A program made the position numbers and the translations under genes. The notes beneath the pieces were generated by a model, which did no database searches, had not been told where the DNA came from, and saw only the letters and a list, made by a program, of their open reading frames with translations. Shown in pieces: positions 33,731 through 44,501 of a stretch of 64,000 bases of DNA (positions within the stretch are counted from its first letter, which is position 1; each line of letters starts with the position of its first letter). Location of the stretch: positions 434,001-498,000 of the forward strand of contig JAGTXZ010000014.1 in the NCBI GenBank assembly GCA_018398575.1. Direction: 5' to 3'. Source of the DNA: Ampelomyces quisqualis. Taxonomy: Eukaryota > Ascomycota > Dothideomycetes > Pleosporales > Phaeosphaeriaceae.

Positions 33731-35084
33731 CGTGGTTAATGTGTTGACTGAGCGTTAGCTATAGGCAAACTTGGAGTAGAGTTGAGAATAAAGGCTCTTG
33801 GAAGAAGTCTGAATTACTCTATATACCGAAGGCAAGTTCCCGGTTTTCATGTTTGCAAGCGCACTGTTTGTCTTGGCTGCAGTAGTCGTTTGACGTCACT
33901 AAGGTCATTGCTAGACAGCGGTGGCACGCACGACAACAAGGCTACCTCCACTCCATAACGTGGCGAAAGTCGTGAGGCAAGATGCATGGCTATCGTTTAT
34001 CGGGCAATAATAAACAACTGGTGACGCGATCTCCGATGCCATCAAGATGTGGGGTTCAGAGCTAAGCTAATGTAAGCGCTAGCGTCGCACTAACGGGAGC
34101 CCCTGTGTGGCGAAAGGCTTGTCGCCTTGCGCACCCTTTCTCTCCCTCTCCCTCCACAGAGTCTCCGGTATCTAATTGCTCGTTATCTTCCTGACTCTTT
34201 TCACATTGATTAGCCACCTCATTTCCGAACGCGAGGAATGCCACCATCGTGTTCACATCAGCGAGTTATCAGTCACATGACATCGCAATCATCAATAATG
34301 TGTGATAGAGTCAACTTGCAGTATAGAGTCGCCTGAACGCGGCATTTTTCTATGAGTGGATATCCACCAAAGGTTCTGCAACTTCACCAGCCTGTTCGTG
34401 GTTGCACTTCGAGTTTGACGACCACGGGTATATCGCATTCGGTGTCTGCGGACTTCGCATGTGGGTTCAGCGGCCGGATCATCTCCCCCATCATGACGAT
34501 GAATGCTCGCTGAACAAAGGCAATACCCAAAATTAACGTTCATCGGTTTCAGAGAGCCTGCGCTGCTTTGCAGCTGTAGTTCACAGGTTCCGAAAGACGA
34601 TGAGTCCATCTGGCGCCCTTATCCAGCTACTGCACCCTCTTAGTCGCTGTTCCCCGAGCAGACGATCAAGGACGGGCGCATGGCGTTCCATGGAATTGGC
34701 GTTTCGTTTCAACTCATACAGGCCTTGAATTCCACCCAAGTACAATTACTGTTGCACTGTACTAGCGCTGTGGATAATCTGGATTTTGCACGCTCATCAA
34801 ACGTCAAACAATCATAGTCTCGTATTGCCCAGACGTCATCACTGACCTATGCCTCTTTCGTTTTAACACCCGTCTACAAGTAGGCAGCCACTTCTTACTT
34901 AAACATAGCTGACGCATCCCGCTGACTCTTCTACCATGTATACGCACACAGAAACCATGCCGGCCACCAGAGTTACGACTCGTGCGGACTTCCCTGGGCA
35001 ATGCAATGGATATGTGACAGAGTTCGCATCTGGTCTTTTTTTCACTAGCACAACTTGACCGACAGCATAAATTCTAGCGAAGAG
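33731..35084. other. Gene-free stretch, about 1.35 kb
   Basis: Promoter side of the SMP-C2 gene, then no coding or repeat signal I can support. Confidence 0.45.
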
Positions 35085-35521
35085 ATGCTGAAATCAGAAA
35101 AATTGAGGGCACAGGAGTTTCTACACCGCTTTGAGCGTGGACGAAAAGCTCCCAGCAATCAGCTCAGACAAGCAACATCTGAATCTACAACATTTCTTCC
35201 CAAGAGTTGCTTCTCAAAGGGACTTGTCAGATCGTTTTCAGACCTGTGCGTACAGCCGTTCTGACGATGAGTTTTGTGCAGCCGTTTCCGTCAATCGACT
35301 AATCCTTTGAAATCTTGATCAGCACGGACGTCTCCTTGACGAAGAAGAGCCCATCGATCGTGCCACATTTGCTATCCATACTTCCCGAGCTTATCTCCGA
35401 GCGCGGTTGGAACAAAGCCTTTGCTCAACTGTCGAGCCTCCACGCCGAAATGGAAAAGGTGCTAGACCGCACCGCTGCCGACCACCGCTGCGAACATCAT
35501 ATTGTCCTTAAGAAAGCCTGA
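35085..35521 (+). CDS. Possible small two-exon hypothetical gene
   Basis: An ATG at 35085 opens M-L-K-S-E-K-L-R-A-Q-E-F-L-H-R-F-E. The frame reaches a donor (gtgcgtac) after 35245, and a 77-nt intron with a clear branch site (cgactaat) ends in ttgatcag. Exon 2 (35323-35521) continues in frame as T-D-V-S-L-T-K-K-S-P-S-I-V-P-H-L-L-S-I-L-P, then G-W-N-K-A-F-A-Q-L-S-S-L-H-A-E-M-E-K. That gives 119 residues. The helical text on both sides of a well-formed intron argues for a real or recently real gene. No family recognised; it may continue 3' or be a fragment. Confidence 0.35.
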
Positions 35522-36944
35522 CTGGGGAACTTTGGCTCCATCGCATTTAGCAGCGATTGACGCTTGTCATATCATAGTGAGAACGGTACTACACAGCGCA
35601 GCATGGGTCAGGCCGATGAGGTGCCACATGTCGTTGCTCACGATAATGTTGCTGCAAAGGAGGTACAGTGTTTGTACGGGCACACAGATGGAATCATGTG
35701 CTGCTATTAGCCCAAACAATCAACACATTGCCTCGGTGTCCTGGAAGATCTACCTGAGATCTATCTCATGGTCGATGGTGATGACAAAGTGAGGTTCTGC
35801 CGACCCAGTGTACCGGTATTGCCATCTTGATGGGGAAAAGAGCCAGAAAAGACAAAAATTATGACCACAGTAAAGAAACTGTACCCAGAAACAGGCACGT
35901 ACGTCAAGATTCCCAAGATCACAAGGAACAACTCCCCTCTCAAGGAGGACGAAGAACGATGCTTCTGGGCCGAGAATAGGGCAAATTATGGACCGCTGAG
36001 TGAGGGTAATGTTCAATGTAGAGATGCCCTTACAGTCTACTTTCACATTACTGTTCGTATCTCTCATTCTGCGCTTTACCTTGAAATACAGCACTAAATC
36101 AGCGCGAGGATGGAAGTTGTTCCATTTTGCAGCTCGCCACGACAGAAGCAATTCTGACATCCCTAGGTATGCGTTCCCAGAATTGCATGCCAAGTCTGCC
36201 TTAAACAATGACGAGTCTTGGAGCATGCCTATTTCTCGCGACACTGATTCTGCGTTACGAGACTTGGTCTACGATCTGTTCACTGACATCGCCTTTTGCC
36301 CTGCGAAAAGATCGCCGAGGCTTACGAGTATTCTCTGCCATGCTGATTACATGAAAAGTCGCAGCCCGTCCATCATGGTCACAATGGGCCCAGCAGCAGC
36401 TATATGACGTGATCATACATGGTGTGATGTTTGAGAAACGGAGCATCGGAACTGCGTTATTATTGTTGGTCCATACCGGTACAGTTGAATCGTGAAAAAT
36501 GCGCCTAATGGCAATGCGGACCGGCAAACCGGCTCCGCGTGCAAACGCGCCCATTCAGGCAGAACCCCACAACGACATTCGCTTAGCCCCACGCTGTACG
36601 ATGTACTGTCCCTCGAACTATATATGAGATACCAAGCACGCCTGACGGTTGGGTAAAAGTCTTCCCTTGTTTTCCATTCCCTCGTGGATCTGCACGCCTC
36701 GTCGTCCATCGCTTTCTGTATCGAAAAGATACGCAAACCTATGAATCGGCAGACTCTTCCGTCTCGTGCCCCAAAGTCTGCAATTGGGAGCCCTTGGTCG
36801 AGGATCTCAATTACATTGATTGCAGTATTTGGATTCCGGTTCGCTGTCTGACTAAACACTTGCAGTAAGCTTAGCACTCCACGGCCATGCCGGCCATTAC
36901 GTTCTTGTATAACCAACCAGTTTTCCACGCACCTATAGTGCATC
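35522..36944. other. Gene-poor stretch, about 1.4 kb
   Basis: Several overlapping open frames on both strands (for example plus 36000-36407 and minus 35750-36244). None has a domain or splice partner I can defend. The 3' part is the presumed promoter of the GH94 gene. Confidence 0.4.
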
Positions 36945-39356
36945 ATGAGTAACAAGAATGGGTCCTCGGAGCTCAAGTCCGCCAGTACGCGGCCGACAGA
37001 GAATGGTGAGCGTTATGAACTCACTGACCCTACCACATTGCCCAAAGCGGGCGCCTTTCTCTGGAACACTAAGATGATGATCCAAATAACCTGCCGCGGC
37101 TATGCTACTGCATCTTTCATGCAACCTGAGCCGGCGAAATATGCATACGCACCAACTCTTGAAGCCAAGACCTTCATGCAACCCGAGCAAAATTACTACG
37201 CACACCATCCTGGGCGTTTTGTATATATCAAAGATGAAGAGACCAGCGCGATGTTCTCTGCACCGTACGAGCCCGTCAGAGCCGAACTTGATCGATTCGA
37301 ATTTTCTGCAGGAAAGAGCGACATCAAGTGGACCGTGGAGAAGCTTGGTGTGCGAGTCGAGATGGGCTTCTCATTACCCATGCACGATGTGGTTGAGCTT
37401 TGGACTATCAAAGTCACCAATTTGACAGACCGGAAGCGCAAACTGAGCGTGTATCCTTACTTCCCCATTGGCTACATGTCCTGGATGAACCAGGAAGCTG
37501 AGTGGAATGAAAAAGTAGGAGGCATCGTGGGCAGCTCCGTCACGCCATATCAAAAGGCAGAAGACTACCCGAAAATGAAGTATCTAAAGGACAAGACATA
37601 CTTTCTTTGCGAGACTACACCAGAAGCGTGGGAAGCGAGACAAAAGCGCTTTGAGGGCGAAGGAGGATTGCACAACCCGACATCCTTGCATGGAGAGCAG
37701 CTTACCAAAAGCGATGCACGATATGAGACGCCAACAGCCGCCGTTCAATACCGGGTCAAACTCAACTCAAATGAGAGTGAAGAGTACCGGTTCCTGTTTG
37801 GCCCAGCCTATGATGAGACGGAGATCCTGAATTTGCGCAAGAAGTACCTTAGCAAGTCAGCTTTCTTGAAGGCGAGGAAGGATTACGAGGCATACATTCG
37901 ACGCGGTACTGGGTGCCTGAAAGTGGAGACACCGGACAAAGAATTGGATAACATGATCAATAACTGGCTGCCTCGTCAGCTATTCTATCACGGGGATGTG
38001 AACCGCCTGACGACCGATCCTCAGACTAGGAATTATCTCCAAGATAATATGGGCATGAGTTTCCTTAACCCTGAAGTTTGTCGAAAAGCTATATTGATTG
38101 CGATCGGTCAGCAAGAAAGAAATGGCTCCATGCCGGATGGGATATTGTTGGCCGAAGGCGCTGTACTGAAGTACATCAACCAGATTCCGCACACGGACCA
38201 TTGTGTTTGGCTTCCAATCGCGCTGGAGATTTATCTCAGTGAGACCGGTGACTATGCGCTTCTCGATGAAAGCGTGACAAGCATGTACGGCGATACATAC
38301 ACTGTCTTTGAACGCTTTAGTCGGGCAATGGATTGGCTCCTGTCCAGCAATGCACGGGATCAGCGCGGACTGAGTTACATTGCGCAGGGAGACTGGTGTG
38401 ATCCAATGAACATGGTCGGTCCCAAGGGCGTTGGTGTCTCCGGCTGGCTCACCGTTGCAACTGCATATGCTGTGAATATTTGGGCCGACATTTGCGAGCA
38501 GACCGGCAAAACAATCGTCGCGAGCAATTTCCGTTCGGGCGCCGACGCTGTCAATGCATCGGCAAACGAACACCTGTGGAACGGTGACTGGTATGCTCGT
38601 GGTATCACCGACGATGGCGTTACTTTCGGAATCAAGGATGACAAAGAAGGACGAATTTGGCTGAATCCGCAATCATGGAGTATCCTGGGCGGTGCTGCAT
38701 CGTCTGATAAGATCAAGAAGATTTTGCCACAGGTGGATGAGCAGCTTGATACTCCCTACGGCGTAGTCATGTTTGCTCCACCGTTTACCGAAATGCGCGA
38801 AGACGTGGGCCGTGTAACGCAGAAGTACCCTGGTCAGGGTGAAAACGGTTCGGTATACAACCACGCAGGTGCATTCTACGCATGGGCGCTGTATGGAATT
38901 GACGAAGCGGATCGTGCATACTCGACTTTGCGTAAGATGATTCCAGGTCCCGACGAAGAGGATTTGCTGCGCCGTGGTCAACTACCAATCTTTATCCCGA
39001 ACTACTACCGCGGCGGTCACGGTATCAAGAACCTCGATCGTACGGCGGGTCGTTCAAGTCAGCTGTTCAATACGGGAACAATTTCCTGGGTGTACAGATG
39101 TTTTATCGAGGGTCTTTGTGGATTGAAGGGTGTAAAGGAAGGATTGCAAATCGACCCGAAGATGCCGAGTACGTGGGACGAGATGAAGGCGACGAGATCG
39201 TTTAGGGGTGCGACCTTCGAGGTTGAAATCAAGCGCTCCAATGTCGGGAAAGTAAAAGTCATTTTAGACGGACAAACGATCGATGGTAACGTCATCAACA
39301 ACGTAGAGATCGGGAAGATGTACAAAGTGGAGGTCAATGTACCTCAGGCGAAGTAG
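36945..39356 (+). CDS. GH94 glycoside phosphorylase (cellobionate/cellobiose phosphorylase-like)
   Basis: Intronless, 803 residues, no signal peptide, so intracellular. GH94 enzymes cleave beta-linked disaccharides with inorganic phosphate to give a sugar 1-phosphate. Visible family features are the N-terminal beta-sandwich (F-V-Y-I-K-D-E-E-T, E-L-W-T-I-K-V-T-N-L-T-D-R-K-R-K), the linker helices, and the (alpha/alpha)6 barrel with Q-D-N-M-G-M-S-F-L-N-P, H-T-D-H-C-V-W-L-P-I-A-L and Q-G-D-W-C-D-P-M-N. The D-W-x-D aspartates are residues 483 and 486 (general-acid region). Further on are N-G-S-V-Y-N-H-A-G-A-F-Y-A-W-A and the phosphate-site-like N-T-G-T-I-S-W-V-Y. In fungi the characterised homolog is the Neurospora cellobionic acid phosphorylase, so coupling to oxidative cellulose breakdown is the leading idea. 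The family is mainly bacterial, and the absence of introns in 2.4 kb fits ancient transfer. Confidence 0.93.
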   Translation: MSNKNGSSELKSASTRPTENGERYELTDPTTLPKAGAFLWNTKMMIQITCRGYATASFMQPEPAKYAYAPTLEAKTFMQPEQNYYAHHPGRFVYIKDEETSAMFSAPYEPVRAELDRFEFSAGKSDIKWTVEKLGVRVEMGFSLPMHDVVELWTIKVTNLTDRKRKLSVYPYFPIGYMSWMNQEAEWNEKVGGIVGSSVTPYQKAEDYPKMKYLKDKTYFLCETTPEAWEARQKRFEGEGGLHNPTSLHGEQLTKSDARYETPTAAVQYRVKLNSNESEEYRFLFGPAYDETEILNLRKKYLSKSAFLKARKDYEAYIRRGTGCLKVETPDKELDNMINNWLPRQLFYHGDVNRLTTDPQTRNYLQDNMGMSFLNPEVCRKAILIAIGQQERNGSMPDGILLAEGAVLKYINQIPHTDHCVWLPIALEIYLSETGDYALLDESVTSMYGDTYTVFERFSRAMDWLLSSNARDQRGLSYIAQGDWCDPMNMVGPKGVGVSGWLTVATAYAVNIWADICEQTGKTIVASNFRSGADAVNASANEHLWNGDWYARGITDDGVTFGIKDDKEGRIWLNPQSWSILGGAASSDKIKKILPQVDEQLDTPYGVVMFAPPFTEMREDVGRVTQKYPGQGENGSVYNHAGAFYAWALYGIDEADRAYSTLRKMIPGPDEEDLLRRGQLPIFIPNYYRGGHGIKNLDRTAGRSSQLFNTGTISWVYRCFIEGLCGLKGVKEGLQIDPKMPSTWDEMKATRSFRGATFEVEIKRSNVGKVKVILDGQTIDGNVINNVEIGKMYKVEVNVPQAK

Positions 39357-41084
39357 TAGATCTTGGTTTTTTTTGGTAGGGCCAAATAAAGGCAGTCCAG
39401 CACAATTAATGCCAGTGGTTCAATTTTGCTGAGCAGCATGATGTGCTGCGACTTCTACTTCACAGGGCTGAGATCGTATTTGAACCTGTCAAAGAGTCGA
39501 TCTTCCAGCAGTAACATCAATGCTATTGCCGAGGAAATCTATAAAAGTACTGTATATCATCTCGTGCATCTGGCTGGGTACTCGTTGCTTCATGGGTGCC
39601 TCATGATCGCAATTCCTCCTATCACATCAATTCTTTCAGACTTTACAGTGCTTACAACGATACCGGAATACCTACAGGTACCATCAGAGGTGATTGCTGC
39701 TCTGGCAAAGGAGAAAGAGTCTGCCTTTCGTTTCTTCTCGTGGACATTGTAGGGTTAAAAGATAATGTCATTGCGGTCTCCATGATAATAGGCACATCTA
39801 TAGTCTTAGCAAGAAACCAGATGGACTGAACATGTGTCATAGGTCTTCTCGACCTTTACTTCCACGTGTTTGATACAAACAGCTATGTGTGGCAAGGGAG
39901 CACTGCCCCAACGTGCCCTTCTAAAACGGTACGCTTTTCTCGAAATCTGGGAACCTGAATTTCCTATCTACATCACCACGGGCGTTTGCGTAGCATGCAT
40001 AATGACAGGCGTTCTACCTGAAAATCTCACCTGCGCTCTAGTCCAAGCTTACTGAACATTATGATGGGGCCTTGTGCTCTATGCCTCAGTCCAGACGCGT
40101 GAGCCCAGTGAACACGCGTAGAAGTACATCGCAATCTCCAACAAAGATCAGGGAGTATTACGCCAAAGCCGCGCAAGTAATAATTACTGATCTACTATTC
40201 GTTGCTGCTTTGCGCGTGCAACCACTCTGAACGCTACAAACCACGCTGCAACAAAAGATAGCACGTATCATAACTTCGACCTCGATTGGTTGCATGTACA
40301 CCCACTACATGTCACTTTTGCCACACCAACCCATCCGAAGCGTCGTCATCATCACCATCATCCGCCTCTCTTCCCTGCTCCTCGTCGCCAACCACCCAGA
40401 AGCCTAAACGTGGAGCAGCGGCCCAGCAGCCTACTAGTCCGCGCTCAAGGCTAACCAATCTCGCGATTGTTTGCGCCTCGACCCCAGCCCTCAAACCACT
40501 CGTTGTCCAGATTATGCCAATACATCGGAGCCAGTTCGTAACTAAGAAGCGAGCTAGCAGCGAGTTAGGCTTGTGGCAAGGGACATGGTACTCAAGAAGG
40601 AATAGCGTAATGCGGTTGAAGACTGGACCAAGTTAGTTGACTGTAGATGATTATGTTCGTATTTGAGCATAAGTGACCCACAGGCATAGTAACGTGCCTA
40701 GGAAGGATGGAGATACGTGTCACGCGAGGTTTTAAACAGTGGTTATTTTATAAGAGCCGCTTGAGCGAGGACAGTCAGAAGGATTTGTGTGCAGACTTTG
40801 CTCAGCCTAGTTTACGACGATAGGCGAGTAGTTGAGCTTCATATTTGATAAAGATAGTGGTAATAAATAAATTGTCCGAAGATCTTTCAATGCAGCTTCC
40901 ACGAATTCGAAGAAGAATTACTAAAATCATGTTCTTGATTTGTCTTCACACTACAGGTGCCTGGGGTAGGTGTTATAAGCCGTGTGTAGGTCTATTAAAT
41001 CTCAAGAAACAATGATTCTTTGCCATGTGTATCTACACTTTAGTGCAATGATTTTTGCAATAACTCATCCTTAGTCATCGTCTC
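39357..41084. other. Gene-poor stretch, 1.7 kb, with unassigned frames
   Basis: Short plus-strand frames at 39426-39752 (includes L-V-H-L-A-G-Y-S-L-L-H-G-C-L-M-I-A-I-P-P-I) and 39620-39829 (I-V-G-L-K-D-N-V-I-A-V-S-M-I-I-G-T) are hydrophobic and overlap in different frames. A broken membrane protein is possible, but I cannot name it. The remainder to 41084 shows nothing. Confidence 0.3.
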
Positions 41085-43061
41085 TTAACCTCCTAGCCAT
41101 GCACACATCGCTAGAAAGGCCCAAAAGAGCACTCTGCTTGAGCATGATTGGTCCTGGATGAGTAAGAACAACGCTGGTCCCACGATGGCTGCCAGCACGA
41201 TCATAGCGTTGCGCCGGCCAGGATTCTCCGTGATGAATACAAGGACTTCCACTGGTCGACCGAGGTAGTCCTGCAGATTGTAGAAGCGGGTGGAGAAGAC
41301 TGCAGGGGAAAGGAAGCTGGCGAGTCCGAGAAGAATGTAGAAGCAGATCTTGCGCAATAAGATGCTGCAGTACGATGGCTTGGGCTTTTTTCGACAGCAA
41401 CTACACTGGCATGGAAGGTAGATGACCTCATTCATGAGTGGTACCGAGGGGTCACTACCGTCATCAGTAGATCTAGTGATGCGTATATTGGGATCCGGTT
41501 GGATAATTGGCGGAGCCCGATGGCGCGGTGGGTTCGCCTGTGCGATCTGAGGCAAGTGAAGACGTGCGGGACTTGGCTGCACCGTCTGAGGAGCCTGAAA
41601 GGGTGTTGAGCTTGCTTGTTTGACAATTTTTCGAGGGCAATCGTCTTCGGATCCAGAAATAAAGGGATCGTCGAGTGGGTACTCGAATATAAGTCCCCCT
41701 TCCTGTTTCGTAACCCCACCATATCGTGTCAAAGTGGGCAGCTTGGCTGAGGAGGGAGGGAAGTTGGTCACATTTTTGTTAGCGAGGTTCTCGTGACTAA
41801 CAACCTGCCCATGCTTTGAAAGGGCGTTTGGGACAGTCGACTCGATCGCGCTTTGCAATGTGGGAATTGCCACATATGGAGTCGTGACACCCGCGCGAGC
41901 GACATTCTTACCATGCACATTGTAATCAGCAACGGAACGCAGAGACGAAAAAAAGCGCGGTGAGCGTAAACGCTGGTCAGCCGTAGTCGGTGGTGTGGGC
42001 AGTGCAGTTTGCTTTTTTGGCACCTCTGGCCCTGTTGCACGAACAACCTGCTGTTTCCATATCGGCTCAAAGCCTGATACTTGCTCGTCATGTGCAGCAA
42101 AATCCAGACCAATGACATCTTCCAGCAATGCCATGTTCCGATCCTGCAGCTCCATCAGCTCCATCAGGACGTCGTGCTCAGCTTCTGATCGCGTCACACC
42201 ACGCGTGCAGTCGAGATCATGCCTAAATCCCCAGGAAGATACTTCGGTGGTGATTTCGCGCAGGTTCTTTGAAGCGGTAGCGATTTCTTGGGGATTCAAG
42301 TAGCGCGGAATGTGCAGTAACCAGCTATTAAGATGGGCGCCAGTATTGAGGATGATTGTTCGAGGACCCAAGAACGGAGGATACGTAGACTCGGTCATCG
42401 AGTACGGTGCGTCCGGGGGTCCAATGATTCGACGTTTCAGTAGAAAAGCCGGGATCTTGGGTCCTAATTCATCAGGTTTCGCAACCTCTGTACTCGCATA
42501 GCGTCGCGCACCAGACCACAGCCAGTAGATAGCAAGCTCGGTAAGCTTGATCTCAGCAGCACCAAGATCCTGAGGAACATGGATGTACTTCCCAAGATCC
42601 GGGCCAAGAGGTATTTCTATGACAGTGTGAGGCCCGCAGAAGGGTGCAAGTAAGTCGCGTGAGATGAAGTGCGACTTGGTGAAAGGTGCTGAGCCGATGA
42701 GTGCGTCCTGGACAAGACGATGTTCAAATTTCGGAGTTGTGGCATTTACAACGCTCGCTTGCTCGGAATTAGCTGAGGTTGAATCGTTGTTGTTGAGTTC
42801 CTGGACAGCGAAGACGCTGTTTCCAGATGCCGTCGAGGCGAGATCTGATTGGTCTTGCGTAGCCCCAAGATCGTTCACAGACGCAATTTCTGGTGAAGCT
42901 CGAGATTGGCACGACAAGTCGGACATGTTCAAGCTGGTCGGACTGTGATGCGAAAGTCGTGAGAAGTCAAGCCGAGAGCCCGAAGACCCCGTCAACAAAC
43001 GAAATCGACCCGAAGCAGAATCATCAAGATCAGACTGAGGCGATGGATATGCTTGCTCCAT
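41085..43061 (-). CDS. Hypothetical protein with C-terminal membrane helices
   Basis: Intronless, 658 residues from the ATG at 43061. About 560 residues are soluble and partly disordered. An ordered central block (residues about 125-330) contains two related motifs, F-C-G-P-H-T-V-I-E-I-P-L-G-P and F-L-G-P-R-T-I-I-L-N-T-G-A, each followed by a segment ending in a Y-I-H-V-P or L-L-H-I-P strand. This is possibly an internal duplication. The C-terminus has a Cys cluster (L-P-C-Q-C-S-C-C-R-K-K) and hydrophobic helices (I-C-F-Y-I-L-L-G-L-A-S-F, A-M-I-V-L-A-A-I-V-G-P-A-L-F-L, V-L-F-W-A-F-L-A-M-C-A-W). It is likely a tail-anchored or multi-pass membrane protein. No family recognised. Divergent from the small gene at 43339. 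Confidence 0.75.
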   Translation of the reverse strand: MEQAYPSPQSDLDDSASGRFRLLTGSSGSRLDFSRLSHHSPTSLNMSDLSCQSRASPEIASVNDLGATQDQSDLASTASGNSVFAVQELNNNDSTSANSEQASVVNATTPKFEHRLVQDALIGSAPFTKSHFISRDLLAPFCGPHTVIEIPLGPDLGKYIHVPQDLGAAEIKLTELAIYWLWSGARRYASTEVAKPDELGPKIPAFLLKRRIIGPPDAPYSMTESTYPPFLGPRTIILNTGAHLNSWLLHIPRYLNPQEIATASKNLREITTEVSSWGFRHDLDCTRGVTRSEAEHDVLMELMELQDRNMALLEDVIGLDFAAHDEQVSGFEPIWKQQVVRATGPEVPKKQTALPTPPTTADQRLRSPRFFSSLRSVADYNVHGKNVARAGVTTPYVAIPTLQSAIESTVPNALSKHGQVVSHENLANKNVTNFPPSSAKLPTLTRYGGVTKQEGGLIFEYPLDDPFISGSEDDCPRKIVKQASSTPFQAPQTVQPSPARLHLPQIAQANPPRHRAPPIIQPDPNIRITRSTDDGSDPSVPLMNEVIYLPCQCSCCRKKPKPSYCSILLRKICFYILLGLASFLSPAVFSTRFYNLQDYLGRPVEVLVFITENPGRRNAMIVLAAIVGPALFLLIQDQSCSSRVLFWAFLAMCAWLGG

Positions 43062-43338
43062 AGCTGAGGTACTCTAATGTTCGCGACTGTGGGTTGTGGT
43101 CCATTCTTGGAGAGGATAAGGAGTCCGATGAACAGAACGAGATGAACATGTATGAAAGGCTGGCTACAAGAGGCGTCCATGCGGCTCTTGGCAGTCTGTA
43201 GAAAGTGTTGTGCATTCACTGTGCATCGCGTGTCGGCACTGTGAAGTCACAACGCCATGTCGACAATGTCAGCAGTGAACAATATCAGAACTAGTTCCAT
43301 ATTGTTCTCACAATTCCACAATCCAAGCACACCGAATC

Positions 43339-43717
43339 ATGCTTTCTCAGCCTTCTCAGCGGTCCAGAGGTTCCACCAAGGATCAAGCACCAGTTCGCTT
43401 CACAGCTACCCAGCCCAATGAAGATGACACTTCGATGCTAGAACCGAGTGAGGACGAATCCGACTGTGTTGAAGTTGAAGAGGAGCAATGCACCGATGAG
43501 CAGCTTATGGATTATTCTCGACCCGGCCGACGGACATCAAGTAACGACGACAAGTCGTCAAAGTAGATGTGGCAAGGATGTTCAAGTCCTTGCGACGCTC
43601 AGGAGAATGCGCCCGCAGCCCTCTAAGAGAAAAGAGTTGCTAACAGAAGTAACGAATATACTTGACAATTCCCTACCATTGAAGAAATTCTCCACTACTC
43701 AGCCTCTGACCATGTAA
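43339..43717 (+). CDS. Small acidic-then-basic hypothetical protein
   Basis: Two exons, 43339-43562 and 43603-43717, separated by a 40-nt intron (gtagatg...gctcag), giving 112 residues. Without splicing the frame stops after 75 residues. Splicing joins D-D-K-S-S-K directly to R-M-R-P-Q-P-S-K-R-K-E-L-L-T-E-V in phase. The N-terminal half is rich in Ser/Glu/Asp (E-P-S-E-D-E-S-D-C-V-E-V-E-E-E). The second exon forms a basic amphipathic helix (L-L-T-E-V-T-N-I-L-D-N-S-L). No domain recognised. The 40-nt intron is at the short limit for such fungi. It shares a 277-bp bidirectional upstream region with the 658-residue gene. Confidence 0.5.
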
Positions 43718-44501
43718 CCTTAACCTTCCCAATTCCTTTGCACAAGTCCTTCCCGCCCTCCCATCCACTACCTCGCACCATCTTCCCTTTACCCCGGCAC
43801 ACCCACCGCAACACCAAATCTTGCCACCGAAGACATCCCCCCCAGAATCTCAACGAGCGACAAATCTCCATGCACAAGCTACTATTTACCCCGACCACGG
43901 CTTTTTTCACCCGCGCACCCCAACGCAGTGGATACATGTTCCCTTGAGCGCAGAGTCGGCGAGAGGCGCGACGCGGAGTGTATCGAGACGGAGCGACATG
44001 GGAGTTACAGAATACGGTAGGGCTAGACGACGGAAGGGATGGGCGAGTGAGAAGGGAAGGAGGGGAAGAGTACGGCGGTAGGATCAGAGTGTGATGAATA
44101 GGATTGGTCGTGACGTTGAGTTTTTTTTTATTGAATACTCTGTATGATGAGAGTTGGAGAGTAATAGTGATGATGATGATGGTATGATAAAAAGGATGGC
44201 TTACCAGTACTTCGCGACATCGAACGTGTGGTGGGCGCGTAGTGAGAGAGTTGTTTGGCTAGAGACTAAACTCTATATGCATGGGTATGTGGTATAGTGT
44301 ATCAATGAATGAATCATGATAAAATGGGATAGCGAAATGACTGGAAGTAGGGTATCTTTCGCTGAACAAGTGTGCGTGCGTGCGAGTTTGAACAAACGAC
44401 GACAATAACAAGGGCATTACGCTCCAAATCGAACAGAAAGCAAAACGCCGAAAACAAAACGTAATATCAACAAGCGAGATCAGGTGGCAAATATGGGTCA
44501 T
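43718..44501. other. Intergenic, about 780 bp
   Basis: Low-complexity stretches (T-run near 44120, gatgatgatgatgg near 44171) and no supportable gene. Confidence 0.5.

Noticed and set aside
35750..36407. Overlapping plus (136 residues) and minus (164 residues) frames
   Set aside because: Each looks weakly protein-like, but they contradict each other, and neither shows start context, introns or domains.
36413..36976. 187-residue minus-strand frame upstream of the GH94 gene
   Set aside because: Overlaps the GH94 start, has no domain and no plausible splice partner; likely promoter DNA.
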